A stretch of 64,000 nucleotides of DNA from an uncultured Christensenellaceae bacterium (GCA_944381365.1 CALWKW010000001.1:405100-469099); one strand, 5' to 3'; positions 45,344 through 54,736 are shown, counted from the stretch's first letter. Numbers and translations: made by a program. Notes: generated from the sequence alone by a model not told the origin.

Positions 45344-46678
45344 TCAGAAAGGAAATTTCATTCCCCTCATTCCTCTCTTGCCCATGTTTGTCATCTTCTG
45401 CATCATTTCCTGCGTCTGAGAGAATTGTTTGAGCAAAGCATTGATATCCTGTACGCTTGTACCGCTTCCCGATGCAATTCTCTTCTTTTGAGAAGACTTT
45501 ATCAAATCGGGATTTTGTCTTTCTTTGGGCGTCATCGACAAAATAATAGCTTTTGACTTGGCTATTTTGTTTTCGTCTACTTCGACATTCTTTCCATTGA
45601 GTTTGCCCGCAAGTCCCGGTATCATTGACAACATCTGCGACATATCGCCCATGCTCTTCATCTTGTCCATCTGCACGAGATAATCTTCGAGCGTGAAAGA
45701 ATTTGTCTTCATTTTCTTTTGCATTGCCAAGGCTTCTTCTTCGCTAAAAGCTGCCTGAGCCTTTTCGATGAGAGTAAGCACATCTCCCATGCCGAGAATT
45801 CTCGAAGCCATTCTGTCGGGATAGAAAATCTCCACATCGCTGAGCTTTTCGCCTACACCGCAAAACTTGATAGGCTTGCCCGTGACGGCTCTTATAGACA
45901 ATGCCGCACCGCCTCTCGTATCGCCGTCCAACTTGGTAAGTACCACACCCGTGATATCCATTACTTCATTGAACTTGCTTGCTACATTGACTGCGTCCTG
46001 ACCTGTCATCGAATCTACAACAAGGAGAATTTCGCTGGGATTGAGAGTCTTTTTGAGACCTTTTATCTCATCCATAAGCTCTTCGTCAATATGCAATCTG
46101 CCTGCCGTATCGACAATTATGACATCGTTTCCGTTGTGCTCTGCCTCCTTGAGTGCCTCTTTGACAATCTTCTGAGGATTGATTTGTCCCTTTTCAAATA
46201 CGGGAACATTGGCATTTTTGCCCACTACCTGCAACTGCTTTATTGCCGCAGGTCTGTATATGTCGCACGCAACAAGCATAGGATTTTTGCCTTGTTTTCT
46301 GAGCATTACGGCAAGTTTTCCGCACATTGTCGTCTTACCGCTACCCTGAAGACCGCACATAAGAATTATTGTAGGAGGTTTGTCCGCAATGTTTATTTTG
46401 CTATGACTTCCACCCATTATTCTTATAAGCTCGTCATTTACGATTTTTATTACCTGTTGAGTAGGATTGAGTCCTTTGAGAATATCATCGCCGACAGCTT
46501 TCTCGCTGACATTGTTGATAAATTCTTTTACTACCGACAAGTTGACATCGGCTTCCAAAAGAGCGATACGAACCTCTCTCATAGCCTGCTTTACTTCAAG
46601 TTCGGTAAGTTTTCCTTTATTCTTCATCTTGGAAAAGATATGTGATAATCTTTCGCTGAGTCCGCTAAAAGCTCCCAT
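45344..46678 (-). CDS. ffh: signal recognition particle protein Ffh
   Basis: The SRP GTPase that binds signal peptides at the ribosome with 4.5S RNA. The 444 aa have an N domain, a G domain (GLQGSGKTTMCGKLA, DTAGRLHIDEELM, TKLDGDTRGGAALS) and a Met-rich M domain ending MQKMTNMGKRGMRGM. It lies 12 bases after ylxM. No SRP RNA gene was seen in the window. Confidence 0.97.
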   Translation of the reverse strand: MGAFSGLSERLSHIFSKMKNKGKLTELEVKQAMREVRIALLEADVNLSVVKEFINNVSEKAVGDDILKGLNPTQQVIKIVNDELIRIMGGSHSKINIADKPPTIILMCGLQGSGKTTMCGKLAVMLRKQGKNPMLVACDIYRPAAIKQLQVVGKNANVPVFEKGQINPQKIVKEALKEAEHNGNDVIIVDTAGRLHIDEELMDEIKGLKKTLNPSEILLVVDSMTGQDAVNVASKFNEVMDITGVVLTKLDGDTRGGAALSIRAVTGKPIKFCGVGEKLSDVEIFYPDRMASRILGMGDVLTLIEKAQAAFSEEEALAMQKKMKTNSFTLEDYLVQMDKMKSMGDMSQMLSMIPGLAGKLNGKNVEVDENKIAKSKAIILSMTPKERQNPDLIKSSQKKRIASGSGTSVQDINALLKQFSQTQEMMQKMTNMGKRGMRGMKFPF

Positions 46679-46690
46679 TTTTCCTCCTCG

Positions 46691-47014
46691 CTATTCGACA
46701 AGTATGTCGATAGCTTTGACCAATTTTTGTTTTTGTTCGGGCGTACAGTCGACAGCAACCTCTTCAAGAATACTCTTTGCGGCTTGTATCTTTTTGACAA
46801 GTCCGAGCTTTTCTTCATAAGTCAAAAGCTGTTTTTCTGCTCTCTTCAGTGCATCTCTGACACCCTGTGGAGAAATGTCGTGTTCTTCTGCAAGTTCGCT
46901 CAAGGACATATCGAGATTGTAATATCCGTCTATAAGTTCCCTTTGATAATCCGTCAAAAGGGTACCGTAATAATCATTATATACGCTTATAAACAGTCTT
47001 TCTCTCTTTTCCAT
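46691..47014 (-). CDS. ylxM: YlxM/p13-like helix-turn-helix protein
   Basis: A 107-aa sigma-4-like HTH protein of the YlxM family, found directly upstream of ffh in Firmicutes and associated with SRP function. The HTH is LSELAEEHDISPQGVRDALK. A consensus promoter lies 45-70 bases upstream. The ATG has no good ribosome site within 12 bases, which is unusual for this window. Confidence 0.92.
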   Translation of the reverse strand: MEKRERLFISVYNDYYGTLLTDYQRELIDGYYNLDMSLSELAEEHDISPQGVRDALKRAEKQLLTYEEKLGLVKKIQAAKSILEEVAVDCTPEQKQKLVKAIDILVE

Positions 47015-47056
47015 AGCTATAAAGTATTTTTACTTGTTAAAGTATTTTGCCTTTAC

Positions 47057-47085
47057 ATACTATCACAACATTTTTTCTCTGTCAA
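47057..47085 (-). promoter_or_regulatory. promoter of the ylxM-ffh-rpsP operon
   Basis: On the minus strand there is TTGACA (47080-47085), a 17-base spacer and TAGTAT (47057-47062), preceded by TGA as an extended -10. Confidence 0.8.
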
Positions 47086-47168
47086 TGATTTAAAAGTCCT
47101 TTGTTTAATTTTTATGTTTTTCTTTTAAATCACAAAAAAGATATTTGACAATATATTAATATATTTGA

Positions 47169-48062
47169 TCAGAACAATTCTTCTATAAAGAATTTTGCGT
47201 CAAATTCAAGCAAATCGTCTATGCCTTCGCCCACACCTATAAAGCATACGGGCAATTCTTTTTCTACGGATATCGCAAATACCACTCCGCCTTTTGCCGT
47301 GCCGTCAAGCTTGTTGAGAATTATGCCGTCCATATCGATTATTTCGTCAAAAGCCTCTACTTGAGAGAGTGCGTTCTGACCTGTGGTGGCATCGATTACG
47401 ATATATGTGCGATAGTCGCAATCGGGAAATTCTCTGGCTACGACTTTGTTTATCTTGCCGAGTTCGTTCATGAGGTTTTTCTTGTTCTGAAGTCTTCCCG
47501 CAGTATCGATGAGAAGCACATCTGTGCCTTTGGCTTTTACGGATTTGATTGCGTCAAATACTACTGCCGCAGGATCACTGCCTTCTTCGTGCTTGATAAT
47601 TCTCACCTTCGCTCTTTCCGCCCATACTTCGAGCTGTTCGCTTGCCGCCGCTCTGAAAGTATCTGCCGCCGCTACTACTACGCTTTTACCCTTGTTGACA
47701 AAATACTTTGCGAGTTTTCCTACCGCAGTGGTTTTGCCCACGCCGTTTACGCCTGCCACCAGAATTACGAGCGGATAGCTGTATTCTTGTATATCATAAT
47801 TGATTGCGTCTATCATGATATTTTTGAGAAGTTGTTTTGCATCTTCAGGTTTTTTGATTTTTCTTTTAAAACATTCGTCTTTGAATTCTTCGAGAATTTG
47901 CTCGGTAGCTTCAACACCGAGATCAGAAGATATCAAAGTGTTTTCCAAATCTTCATAAAATTCATCATTCAATTCTCTGCCGGCAAAGAGTTGGTACATC
48001 TTTTTTGAAAACGCTTCTTTGGTTCGCTTAAGTCCGGCTATAAGTTTTTCTAAAAATCCCAT
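47169..48062 (-). CDS. ftsY: SRP receptor FtsY
   Basis: The SRP receptor GTPase, 297 aa. The NG domain starts near residue 15, with G motifs GVNGVGKTTAVGKLA, DTAGRLQNKKNLMNEL and NKLDGTAKGG. The long acidic A domain of E. coli FtsY is absent, as is usual in Gram-positive bacteria. It follows smc by 84 bases, with AAGGAGAA before the ATG. Confidence 0.97.
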   Translation of the reverse strand: MGFLEKLIAGLKRTKEAFSKKMYQLFAGRELNDEFYEDLENTLISSDLGVEATEQILEEFKDECFKRKIKKPEDAKQLLKNIMIDAINYDIQEYSYPLVILVAGVNGVGKTTAVGKLAKYFVNKGKSVVVAAADTFRAAASEQLEVWAERAKVRIIKHEEGSDPAAVVFDAIKSVKAKGTDVLLIDTAGRLQNKKNLMNELGKINKVVAREFPDCDYRTYIVIDATTGQNALSQVEAFDEIIDMDGIILNKLDGTAKGGVVFAISVEKELPVCFIGVGEGIDDLLEFDAKFFIEELF

Positions 48063-48146
48063 AAATTCTCCTTATGAATTATGTAATCGTTTATTTGAAT
48101 GATATTTTGATATTTATAACTTTTATCATTCATATTATAAATTGCA

Positions 48147-51100
48147 TCAATCGTTTTTAGAGTGTTTTACCGCATCGGCGAGATTTACCGCTACGACCTT
48201 GGATACACCTTTTTCCTGCATCGTAACACCGTACAATCTGTCGGCAAGTTCCATCGTAGGCTTACGGTGAGTGATTACTATAAACTGAGTTTCGTCACTG
48301 AATCTCTTGAGATACTGAGCAAACAATCCTACATTGGCGTCATCGAGAGCCGCTTCGATTTCGTCAAGCACACAGAAAGGCATTGCTTTAAGTCTTAAAA
48401 TCGCAAACAAAATCGCTATTGCGGTCAAAGCTTTTTCTCCGCCGCTCATAAGAGTAATGGACTGAAGCTTTTTGCCGGGAGGCTCTGCCATTATTTCGAT
48501 ACCTGCATCGAGTTCTGTCTGACCTTCTTCAGGAGGCAGCACAACGAGTTTTCCCGTTCCGCCACCAAACAATTCTTTGAATATTACTTCAAAGTTTTTG
48601 TTTATTTTTTCAAATTCGGTAGTAAATTGTTCGAGCATCTGTCTTGACAAATCGTCAATAAGTTTTTTAAGATCAAGCGAGGTTTGCTCGAGGTCGTTTA
48701 TCTGGTCGGCATAAGTCTGATATTCGCTGTCCACTTCTCTGAAAGTCTCGATAGCACTGATATTGACATTGCCCATATCCTTCTGCTCTTTTTGCAAGCG
48801 TCTGATTTCTTGCTTGCATTCCTGATAATCGAAGTCTTCGAGTCTCAGCTTTGCCGCACTCTCATAGTCGAGGTCATACTCTTCTTTTATCTTTGTCTGA
48901 AGAGCTATCATGTTTTCTTCGACTTTTTCAAGTTCGTTCTGGCACTTGACTTTATTTTCGTTGATATAAATCAATGCTCCGCTTATGGTATCTTTTTTGT
49001 TGATAAGCTCTGTGATTGTTTCGCCAAGTTTTATCTTGTATGCGTCAGCTTCTTCAATCTGCTTGCTTATCTCTTCGAGTTGTTTTTGATATTTTTCAGG
49101 CAATTCGACATTCTTGTCGTTTGTGAGATTGAAAATTATGTTTTCCAGATTATGCAAGTTTGCTCTCTGGTCATTCTTTTCGTTTGTCAATGTCTCGACT
49201 TCGCTTGTAAGTCTGTCGATATTTTCCTGATAATTTTCAAGATTCTTAGAAAGAGTGCTGCATTGAACTCTTAAATTGGAAAGTTCTTCGCCCAGCTTGT
49301 CCTTAAGTTGAGATTTCTGGTCAAATTCTTCCTTTGTTTTGTTTGCAAGACTATCTACGCTTTCTCTCAAAGCATTTACATCCTTGCCCTTTTCGCCGAG
49401 TATATTCAAAGCATTCTCAATCGCTTCGAGCTGATTTTCATAATCATGCTTGTTGGATTGACGCTCTTTCATCGACTCGAGATTTTCCTGAATATTTGCC
49501 ACGACTTTATCGAGTTTTCCGTTTTCGGTAGCTACTTGCACCTGACTGTTTTTTATATCCTCGTCATAGCCTTCGAGCTGTGCCTTGTAGTCTTCCAAAT
49601 CCTCTTCTGCTCTCAAAATGCTCTTTTCGAGTTTTTGCTTTTCTTCGGTCATTTGTTTGAGTCTTTGCTCATCTTCTTCGATAAGTCTTTCGTATGACAA
49701 TACTCTTGTGGTAGAAGATTTCTTAGAGCCACCCGTCATCGAACCGGTAGTGCTCAATATATCGCCCTGAAGCGTAACGATTCTTACCGCATATCTGTAT
49801 TTTCTCGCAATCAGTGTCGCATTGTCTATATTATCGACAATAAGAGTTTTTCCCAAAAGACTTGAGAAAATATTATAATAAGCTTTGTCATATTTTATAA
49901 GCTGGCTTGCGACTCCTAAACATCCTTTTTCTCTCAATATAGGAGCAAATTCTCTCTCGAGTTCTCTGGGCTTTACGCTTGTCAAGGGCAAGAAAGTAAG
50001 TCTTCCGTACATTCTTTCTCTAAGATATGCGATGACATATTTTGCGTCTTCTTCGTTGGAAACAACGACATTTTGCAAAGATGCACCCAATGCCATTTCT
50101 ATTGCCACTTCATAATCTTTAGGCACATTGACAAGGTCGCTTACCACGCCTATTATTCTGTCTTTGAGCTCAGGATTGAATTCGGCATCGCCCATCAATG
50201 ACTTAAGAGTAAAGTTGCCGTATTCTTTTCTTAGACTCTTGTTTGTTTCAAGACGCTGTTTGCACACAGACATATCCGCATTGAGCTCGCTTGCTTTGCT
50301 TCTTGCTCTGTCTTGTTCTTCTTCGAGTTGTCTTATTTCGCTGAATACCTCGTTTCTGCTTATAGCAAGTCTGTTGAGGTCATTCTTCATGCTTACGAGA
50401 TTTTTCTCATGCTCTCTTTTTGTTTCCTCATGAGCTTTTATTGCCTTTTCATATCCGTCTATTTCAGTATTGAGTTCTGCAATACGAGTGAGAATAAAGT
50501 CTCTTTGAGTAGTAAGCTTGCTTATATCGACCTTGTTTTCTCCTTCTTGCTGAACGGCATTGAGAAGCTCCTGATTTGCCGATTTGATTTTTTGGTCTCT
50601 GTCTACGATTTCGTTGACGAGAGAGAGATAATTATTGTTGCATTCAGCATATTTTTTGTCAGCCGTCTTTTTGTCTTCGGCTGTCATGTTGTATTGTTCT
50701 TGAAGAGTTTTTAGCTCTTTGGTCTTTTCTTCGAGAGTTTTTTCGCTTTGAGTGAGTCTTTGCAAGCATTGTTGTTTTTGCTCCTGCAAATTGTTGACTC
50801 TCTCTTTCATCGTGAGTCCTTGACCTTTTATATTCTCCGCCTTAACCGCTATATCAGTACGCTTATCTCTCAATTTTGTAATGAGAGTGTCGACATTATG
50901 CTGTTCCATCTGCTTGAGGTCAAGCTCTTTGTTGTTGTCTTCCGCCTCTTTTGTCTTAGCCTCGAGTTCATGAGTAAAGCCATCAAGACGAGTCTGAATT
51001 TTTATCTTTACGCCCTCGTGATTTTCAAACTGATATACATATTCGTTTGCTTCCAAGACTTTGAGTCTGTCTCTCGTCTCGAGATACTTGTGTGCATCTC

Positions 51101-51728
51101 TGCTTTGTCTTTCCAAAAGATTACGCTGTCCTTCGAGACTGTCTTTTGCGATACGGATTTTTTCTATATTGTCATCAGTAGCAGCAAGTTTTCTCTCTGC
51201 TTCTTTCTTGTTGTTTTTGTAAGTCAAAATGCCCGCAGCGTCTTCAAAAATGCTTCGTCTGTTTTCAGGTTTTGCATTGATAATTTCATCGATTCTACCC
51301 TGACCGACAATGCTATAACCATCTCTGCCAAGACCTGTATTTCTGATAAGAGCCTGAATATCCTTCAAACGACAAGGAGTGTTGTTGATAAGATAATTGC
51401 TTTCGCCCGAACGATACAGCTTTCTTGTGATGATTACTTCATCGAGGTCAATATCGAAAATTCGGGAAGTATTGTCAAAAGTCAGCGAAACTTCACAAAA
51501 AGAAAGTTGTTTTCTGATTGCTGTACCATTGAATATTACATCCTGCATGCTTTTACCACGCAAGTTTTTGGCACTCTGTTCGCCAAGCACCCATCTTATG
51601 GCATCGGATACATTGCTTTTGCCGCAACCGTTTGGTCCGACAATGGCTGTAATACCCTCGTTGAGAGGTACTTCGATTTTGTCCGCAAAGGATTTGAAGC
51701 CAAAGGCTTCCATCTTTTTAAACTTCAT
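48147..51728 (-). CDS. smc: chromosome segregation protein SMC
   Basis: The condensin ATPase, 1193 aa. The N-terminal Walker A is GPNGCGKSNVSDAIRWVLG. Two long coiled coils flank a hinge (about 515-660, with IIGVVSDLVNVPKDYEVAIE). The C-terminal half has the ABC signature LMSGGEKALTAIAILFAI and the Walker B FCVLDEIEAALDD. It lies between rnc and ftsY as in Bacillus. scpA and scpB are not in this window. Confidence 0.98.
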   Translation of the reverse strand: MKFKKMEAFGFKSFADKIEVPLNEGITAIVGPNGCGKSNVSDAIRWVLGEQSAKNLRGKSMQDVIFNGTAIRKQLSFCEVSLTFDNTSRIFDIDLDEVIITRKLYRSGESNYLINNTPCRLKDIQALIRNTGLGRDGYSIVGQGRIDEIINAKPENRRSIFEDAAGILTYKNNKKEAERKLAATDDNIEKIRIAKDSLEGQRNLLERQSRDAHKYLETRDRLKVLEANEYVYQFENHEGVKIKIQTRLDGFTHELEAKTKEAEDNNKELDLKQMEQHNVDTLITKLRDKRTDIAVKAENIKGQGLTMKERVNNLQEQKQQCLQRLTQSEKTLEEKTKELKTLQEQYNMTAEDKKTADKKYAECNNNYLSLVNEIVDRDQKIKSANQELLNAVQQEGENKVDISKLTTQRDFILTRIAELNTEIDGYEKAIKAHEETKREHEKNLVSMKNDLNRLAISRNEVFSEIRQLEEEQDRARSKASELNADMSVCKQRLETNKSLRKEYGNFTLKSLMGDAEFNPELKDRIIGVVSDLVNVPKDYEVAIEMALGASLQNVVVSNEEDAKYVIAYLRERMYGRLTFLPLTSVKPRELEREFAPILREKGCLGVASQLIKYDKAYYNIFSSLLGKTLIVDNIDNATLIARKYRYAVRIVTLQGDILSTTGSMTGGSKKSSTTRVLSYERLIEEDEQRLKQMTEEKQKLEKSILRAEEDLEDYKAQLEGYDEDIKNSQVQVATENGKLDKVVANIQENLESMKERQSNKHDYENQLEAIENALNILGEKGKDVNALRESVDSLANKTKEEFDQKSQLKDKLGEELSNLRVQCSTLSKNLENYQENIDRLTSEVETLTNEKNDQRANLHNLENIIFNLTNDKNVELPEKYQKQLEEISKQIEEADAYKIKLGETITELINKKDTISGALIYINENKVKCQNELEKVEENMIALQTKIKEEYDLDYESAAKLRLEDFDYQECKQEIRRLQKEQKDMGNVNISAIETFREVDSEYQTYADQINDLEQTSLDLKKLIDDLSRQMLEQFTTEFEKINKNFEVIFKELFGGGTGKLVVLPPEEGQTELDAGIEIMAEPPGKKLQSITLMSGGEKALTAIAILFAILRLKAMPFCVLDEIEAALDDANVGLFAQYLKRFSDETQFIVITHRKPTMELADRLYGVTMQEKGVSKVVAVNLADAVKHSKND

Positions 51729-51773
51729 AATTCCTCACTTGTTTACCGAATACTACGGCAATTTTACTTATAA

Positions 51774-51802
51774 ATTATATCACAAAGCAAGCATTATTGC
51801 AA
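51774..51802 (-). promoter_or_regulatory. smc promoter
   Basis: On the minus strand there is TTGCAA (51797-51802), a 17-base spacer and TATAAT (51774-51779), with an extended TGA. The rest of the 317-base smc/H1-like gap (51803-51987) shows nothing supportable. Confidence 0.75.
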
Positions 51803-51987
51803 TACTTATTTTATTATAATAATAATTATTTATATAGAAGCACAAATACCGCTATATTCAATCTAATTTTTATGATTAATTCTTTTGACATTTTGATATT
51901 ATTTTAAATATTGTAATGGATAAATCTAAATCCATATTCAAAATGAAAAACAAAAGTAAAAAGTAGACCAATTCGAGCATAGAATAT

Positions 51988-52013
51988 TGACTTTTTTTAT
52001 ACTATAGTATAAA
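51988..52013 (+). promoter_or_regulatory. promoter with 18-bp palindrome before the H1-like gene
   Basis: TTGACT (51988-51993) is followed by the perfect palindrome TTTATACTATAGTATAAA (51996-52013). Its right half supplies a TATAAA -10 at a short 15-base spacing. It may be an operator over the promoter. Confidence 0.5.
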
Positions 52014-52045
52014 CTTAAATCGTATATACATGGAGGTATAACACT

Positions 52046-52549
52046 ATGATCAGCAAAAAACAACAAGAACTGGACCTTAGAAAATGGTATGACAGTGAAG
52101 CAACAGGACACGACACATGCGGCTCTTATGATTATTGTGCATATTGCAACAATGAAGTAGAAAATCCTTGTGATAAAGCTTTTGAAGCCATGATGGCTAG
52201 AGAACCCAAAGAAGAACTTGTGGAGAAAAAGCCTGTAATTATAGAGAAAAAACCCGCAGCCAAGAAGACTGCCGCTAAGAAAGACGGAGAAAAAAAGACT
52301 ACGGCAAAAAAATCTGAAGGCAAAACCACCGCAAAGAAAACCGCTACAAAAAAAGCTACCTCAAAAAAATCTACTGAAATCGAAACTTTGAAGGCTACCG
52401 CAGTAGTAGTACCCGAAACAGAAAAAGCAAAAAAAGCAGCTGCTAAAAAATCAACGACAAAAAAGACCACGGAAAAAAAGACTACTTCTGCTAAGAAAAC
52501 TACAACAAAAAAAGCAGCTACAAAAACAGCCGAAGAAAAAAGCGAATAA
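52046..52549 (+). CDS. H1-like Lys/Ala-rich protein with Cys-rich head, 167 aa
   Basis: Residues 1-60 form a head with His22, Cys25, Cys31, Cys34 and Cys42 (CGSYDYCAYC then NPC), a spacing that could bind zinc. Residues 65-167 are about half Lys with Ala and Thr, in repeats of the type KKTAAKK and TTAKK, like the tails of histone H1, chlamydial Hc2 and AlgP. Such tails bind DNA without sequence specificity. The gene is on the opposite strand between smc and rnc, monocistronic, with a GGAGG site and its own terminator. A nucleoid role is inference; the head is not recognised as a named domain. Confidence 0.75.
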   Translation: MISKKQQELDLRKWYDSEATGHDTCGSYDYCAYCNNEVENPCDKAFEAMMAREPKEELVEKKPVIIEKKPAAKKTAAKKDGEKKTTAKKSEGKTTAKKTATKKATSKKSTEIETLKATAVVVPETEKAKKAAAKKSTTKKTTEKKTTSAKKTTTKKAATKTAEEKSE

Positions 52550-52554
52550 TACAT

Positions 52555-52583
52555 AAAAGCCACTCATTTGAGTGGCTTTTTAT
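52555..52583. terminator. bidirectional terminator between the H1-like gene and rnc
   Basis: Eleven-base stem AAAAGCCACTC/GAGTGGCTTTT with loop ATTT. It is shared by the two convergent genes. Confidence 0.9.
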
Positions 52584-52620
52584 AAACAGAATTTTATGCT
52601 TTTATAAATAATTTATACAT

Positions 52621-53256
52621 CTATTTTTTACTTAGGGCAATCTGTGCACATTTTTGTTGGGCATGTTTTTTGCTGTCGCCTTTTGCCTTTGACACAAATT
52701 TATCGTCTATATAAAGTCCTTCTTCAAAAGTAGGATTATGCTCGGGACCGCTTTTTGACAATTCCTTGAACTCTACTTTTCTTCCTGCAAATTTTTCCAA
52801 AAGCATGGATTTGTAATCTATATGATAGATATTTTTTGCGTTGTCTATCATTTTGTTCAGATGAGACAAAACATATTGTCTCGCAGGCTCTATTCCGCCG
52901 TCAAGATAAATTGCTCCGCAGATAGATTCAAAGATATCCGAATAGGCTTTTTGACTTATTGTGCCATAACCTATACGCAAAAATTTATAATATCCCTTTT
53001 CTTTTACCACCTGAGACAGAGGCTCCATAGACACTATCGCCCCACGCATTTTAGTGAGTACGCCTTCGTCCGCATGAGGATATTTTTTATAAAGTTCGTC
53101 CGCCACGACAAAATCCAATATACTATCCCCTAAATACTCCAATCGTTGATAATCCTCTTCTCCGTACTTATGCGAATAAGAAGAATGAGTAAGAGCCATC
53201 TCCAGCAAAGATTTGTCTTTGAATGTATAGCTGATGAGTCTTTCGAGTTCGTTCAT
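52621..53256 (-). CDS. rnc: ribonuclease III
   Basis: A dsRNA endonuclease for rRNA and mRNA processing. The 211 aa have the catalytic signature QRLEYLGDSILDFVV, a second metal site (DIFESICGAIYLDGG) and a C-terminal dsRBD (about 145-211). It lies 12 bases after plsX; the acpP gene that usually separates the two is missing. Confidence 0.96.
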   Translation of the reverse strand: MNELERLISYTFKDKSLLEMALTHSSYSHKYGEEDYQRLEYLGDSILDFVVADELYKKYPHADEGVLTKMRGAIVSMEPLSQVVKEKGYYKFLRIGYGTISQKAYSDIFESICGAIYLDGGIEPARQYVLSHLNKMIDNAKNIYHIDYKSMLLEKFAGRKVEFKELSKSGPEHNPTFEEGLYIDDKFVSKAKGDSKKHAQQKCAQIALSKK

Positions 53257-53268
53257 TGATACCTCTTT

Positions 53269-54279
53269 TTAAGCGATAGTTTTGTCTTTGAGAGCTTCCT
53301 CGATTTTTTCAGGTAAATTAGCTTTTGTCATTTCGTCAGCTCTCATTATGGCATTTTTGAAAGCAGTGGCATTACTTGCTCCGTGAGCTTTTACTACCAC
53401 CTTTTTTACTCCGAGAAAAACTCCTCCGCCCACACTGTCTGAGGACATGATTTTTTTGAGTTTTCTCAAAGAAGGCTTCAAAAGAAGATAGCCAAGCTTT
53501 GCTCTCAATCCGCCTTGCAAAATATATGATTTTAGCAAAGTAAATATAGCCTTGCCCATACCCTCGGCAGTTTTGAGACACATATTTCCCGCAAAGCCGT
53601 CCGTGACTATTACATCGGCCACTCCCGTAAGAAAATCTCTCGCCTCAATATTTCCTATAAAATTGATATCGGTATTTTTAAGAAGTTCGTGAGCCTCTTT
53701 TGTGAGTGCGTTGCCTTTTTCTTCTTCGGCACCGTTGTTTAACAAAGCGACTTTGGGATATTTTATACCGCAGACTGCTTTCATATAAGCTTCGCCCATT
53801 ATGGCAAATTCTCTCAGCATACTTGCCTTGCAGTCCACATTTGCTCCGCCGTCTACAAGTATAGTATTCTTGTTTTCTTCGATAGTGGGAAGAAGTGGGG
53901 ACAAAGAAGCACGCTGTACTCCGTCAATAAGTTTGACGAGAATGCTGGCACCTACAAGCAAAGCTCCCGTATTTCCTGAAGAAACCATGCCGTCAAACTC
54001 GCCGTTTGCCAGAGCTTTTAATGCCACTACCATAGAAGAGTCTTTTTTTCTTCTTATTGCCATGGTAGGCACATCATCGTTTGTAATAACCTCGGGGGCA
54101 TTGAGAATACTTATTTTTTGCAAATCATAGACTTTATTTTTTAAATAATCGGCAATGACCTTTTCATCGCCGCAAAGCGTAATATGAAGTCCCTCGTTTT
54201 CTTCTACTGCAAGCAAAGCTCCGTCAATAGCACTTTGAGGACACAAATCTCCGCCAAAACAATCCAAAACTATTTTCAT
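53269..54279 (-). CDS. plsX: phosphate acyltransferase PlsX
   Basis: It converts acyl-ACP to acyl-phosphate for phosphatidic acid synthesis. The 336 aa begin KIVLDCFGGDLCPQSAIDGAL and include GALLVGASILVKLIDGVQRA and VIVTDGFAGNMCLKTAEGMG. The order rpmF-plsX-rnc-smc is the usual one. fapR and the fab genes are not here. Confidence 0.96.
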   Translation of the reverse strand: MKIVLDCFGGDLCPQSAIDGALLAVEENEGLHITLCGDEKVIADYLKNKVYDLQKISILNAPEVITNDDVPTMAIRRKKDSSMVVALKALANGEFDGMVSSGNTGALLVGASILVKLIDGVQRASLSPLLPTIEENKNTILVDGGANVDCKASMLREFAIMGEAYMKAVCGIKYPKVALLNNGAEEEKGNALTKEAHELLKNTDINFIGNIEARDFLTGVADVIVTDGFAGNMCLKTAEGMGKAIFTLLKSYILQGGLRAKLGYLLLKPSLRKLKKIMSSDSVGGGVFLGVKKVVVKAHGASNATAFKNAIMRADEMTKANLPEKIEEALKDKTIA

Positions 54280-54417
54280 ATTAATCTCCCTTATATGATA
54301 TAAATATTATAACACAAAAAAACAAAAATTTGAATACATTTATTAAATATATAAATATATTTCCATATAAATTGTCTTTGACAAAGTATAATGAATAAAT
54401 AACATCTTTTCTTTTAA

Positions 54418-54448
54418 CCGAAAAAAAGGAACGGATAACCGTTCCTTT
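54418..54448 (-). terminator. terminator after rpmF
   Basis: Ten-base stem AAAGGAACGG/CCGTTCCTTT (54425-54434 with 54439-54448), followed by T on the minus strand. The remaining 54281-54417 is AT-rich upstream sequence of plsX with no gene. Confidence 0.85.
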
Positions 54449-54472
54449 AAATTCTTTAGAATCGCCACTCAA

Positions 54473-54664
54473 TTAGTTGGACTTTTTCTCTTTCTTTTCA
54501 ACAACAAGTTCGCCGTCATAATAACCACAGTTAGGGCAAGCCTTGTGATTCATCTTCAACTCGTGGCATTGAGGACATTCAGAAAGATTAGGAGTAGTCA
54601 ACTTCCAATTAGCTGAACGAGTGTGCTTTCTTTGCTTCGAAGTTTTCGCCTTAGGTACTGCCAT
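54473..54664 (-). CDS. rpmF: 50S ribosomal protein L32
   Basis: The 63 aa begin AVPKAKTSKQRKHTRSA and carry the zinc knuckles CPQC and CPNC. I use ATG 54664, with GGAGGTG upstream; an extension to 54679 contains that site. The DUF177 gene that often precedes rpmF is absent, and ackA lies there instead. Confidence 0.97.
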   Translation of the reverse strand: MAVPKAKTSKQRKHTRSANWKLTTPNLSECPQCHELKMNHKACPNCGYYDGELVVEKKEKKSN

Positions 54665-54707
54665 TTCCAACACCTCCATTAAGTGTACTAAAATTAATTG
54701 CTATTGC

Positions 54708-54736
54708 ATTATAGATGATTTTTTTACCTTTGTCAA
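54708..54736 (-). promoter_or_regulatory. rpmF promoter
   Basis: On the minus strand there is TTGACA (54731-54736), a 17-base spacer and TATAAT (54708-54713), a full consensus. Confidence 0.85.

Noticed and set aside
47020-47052. Twofold AAAGTATTTT direct repeat before ylxM
   Set aside because: Short, AT-rich and in a leader; chance similarity is enough to explain it.
50748-51773. 341-codon plus-strand frame opposite the start of smc
   Set aside because: It is a shadow of the smc N-terminal half, with biased composition and no start signal.
52250-52545. Tandem DNA repeat in the Lys-rich gene
   Set aside because: The repetition is at the amino-acid level (KKTAAKK-like); the codons vary between copies, so it is not a perfect DNA repeat or CRISPR.
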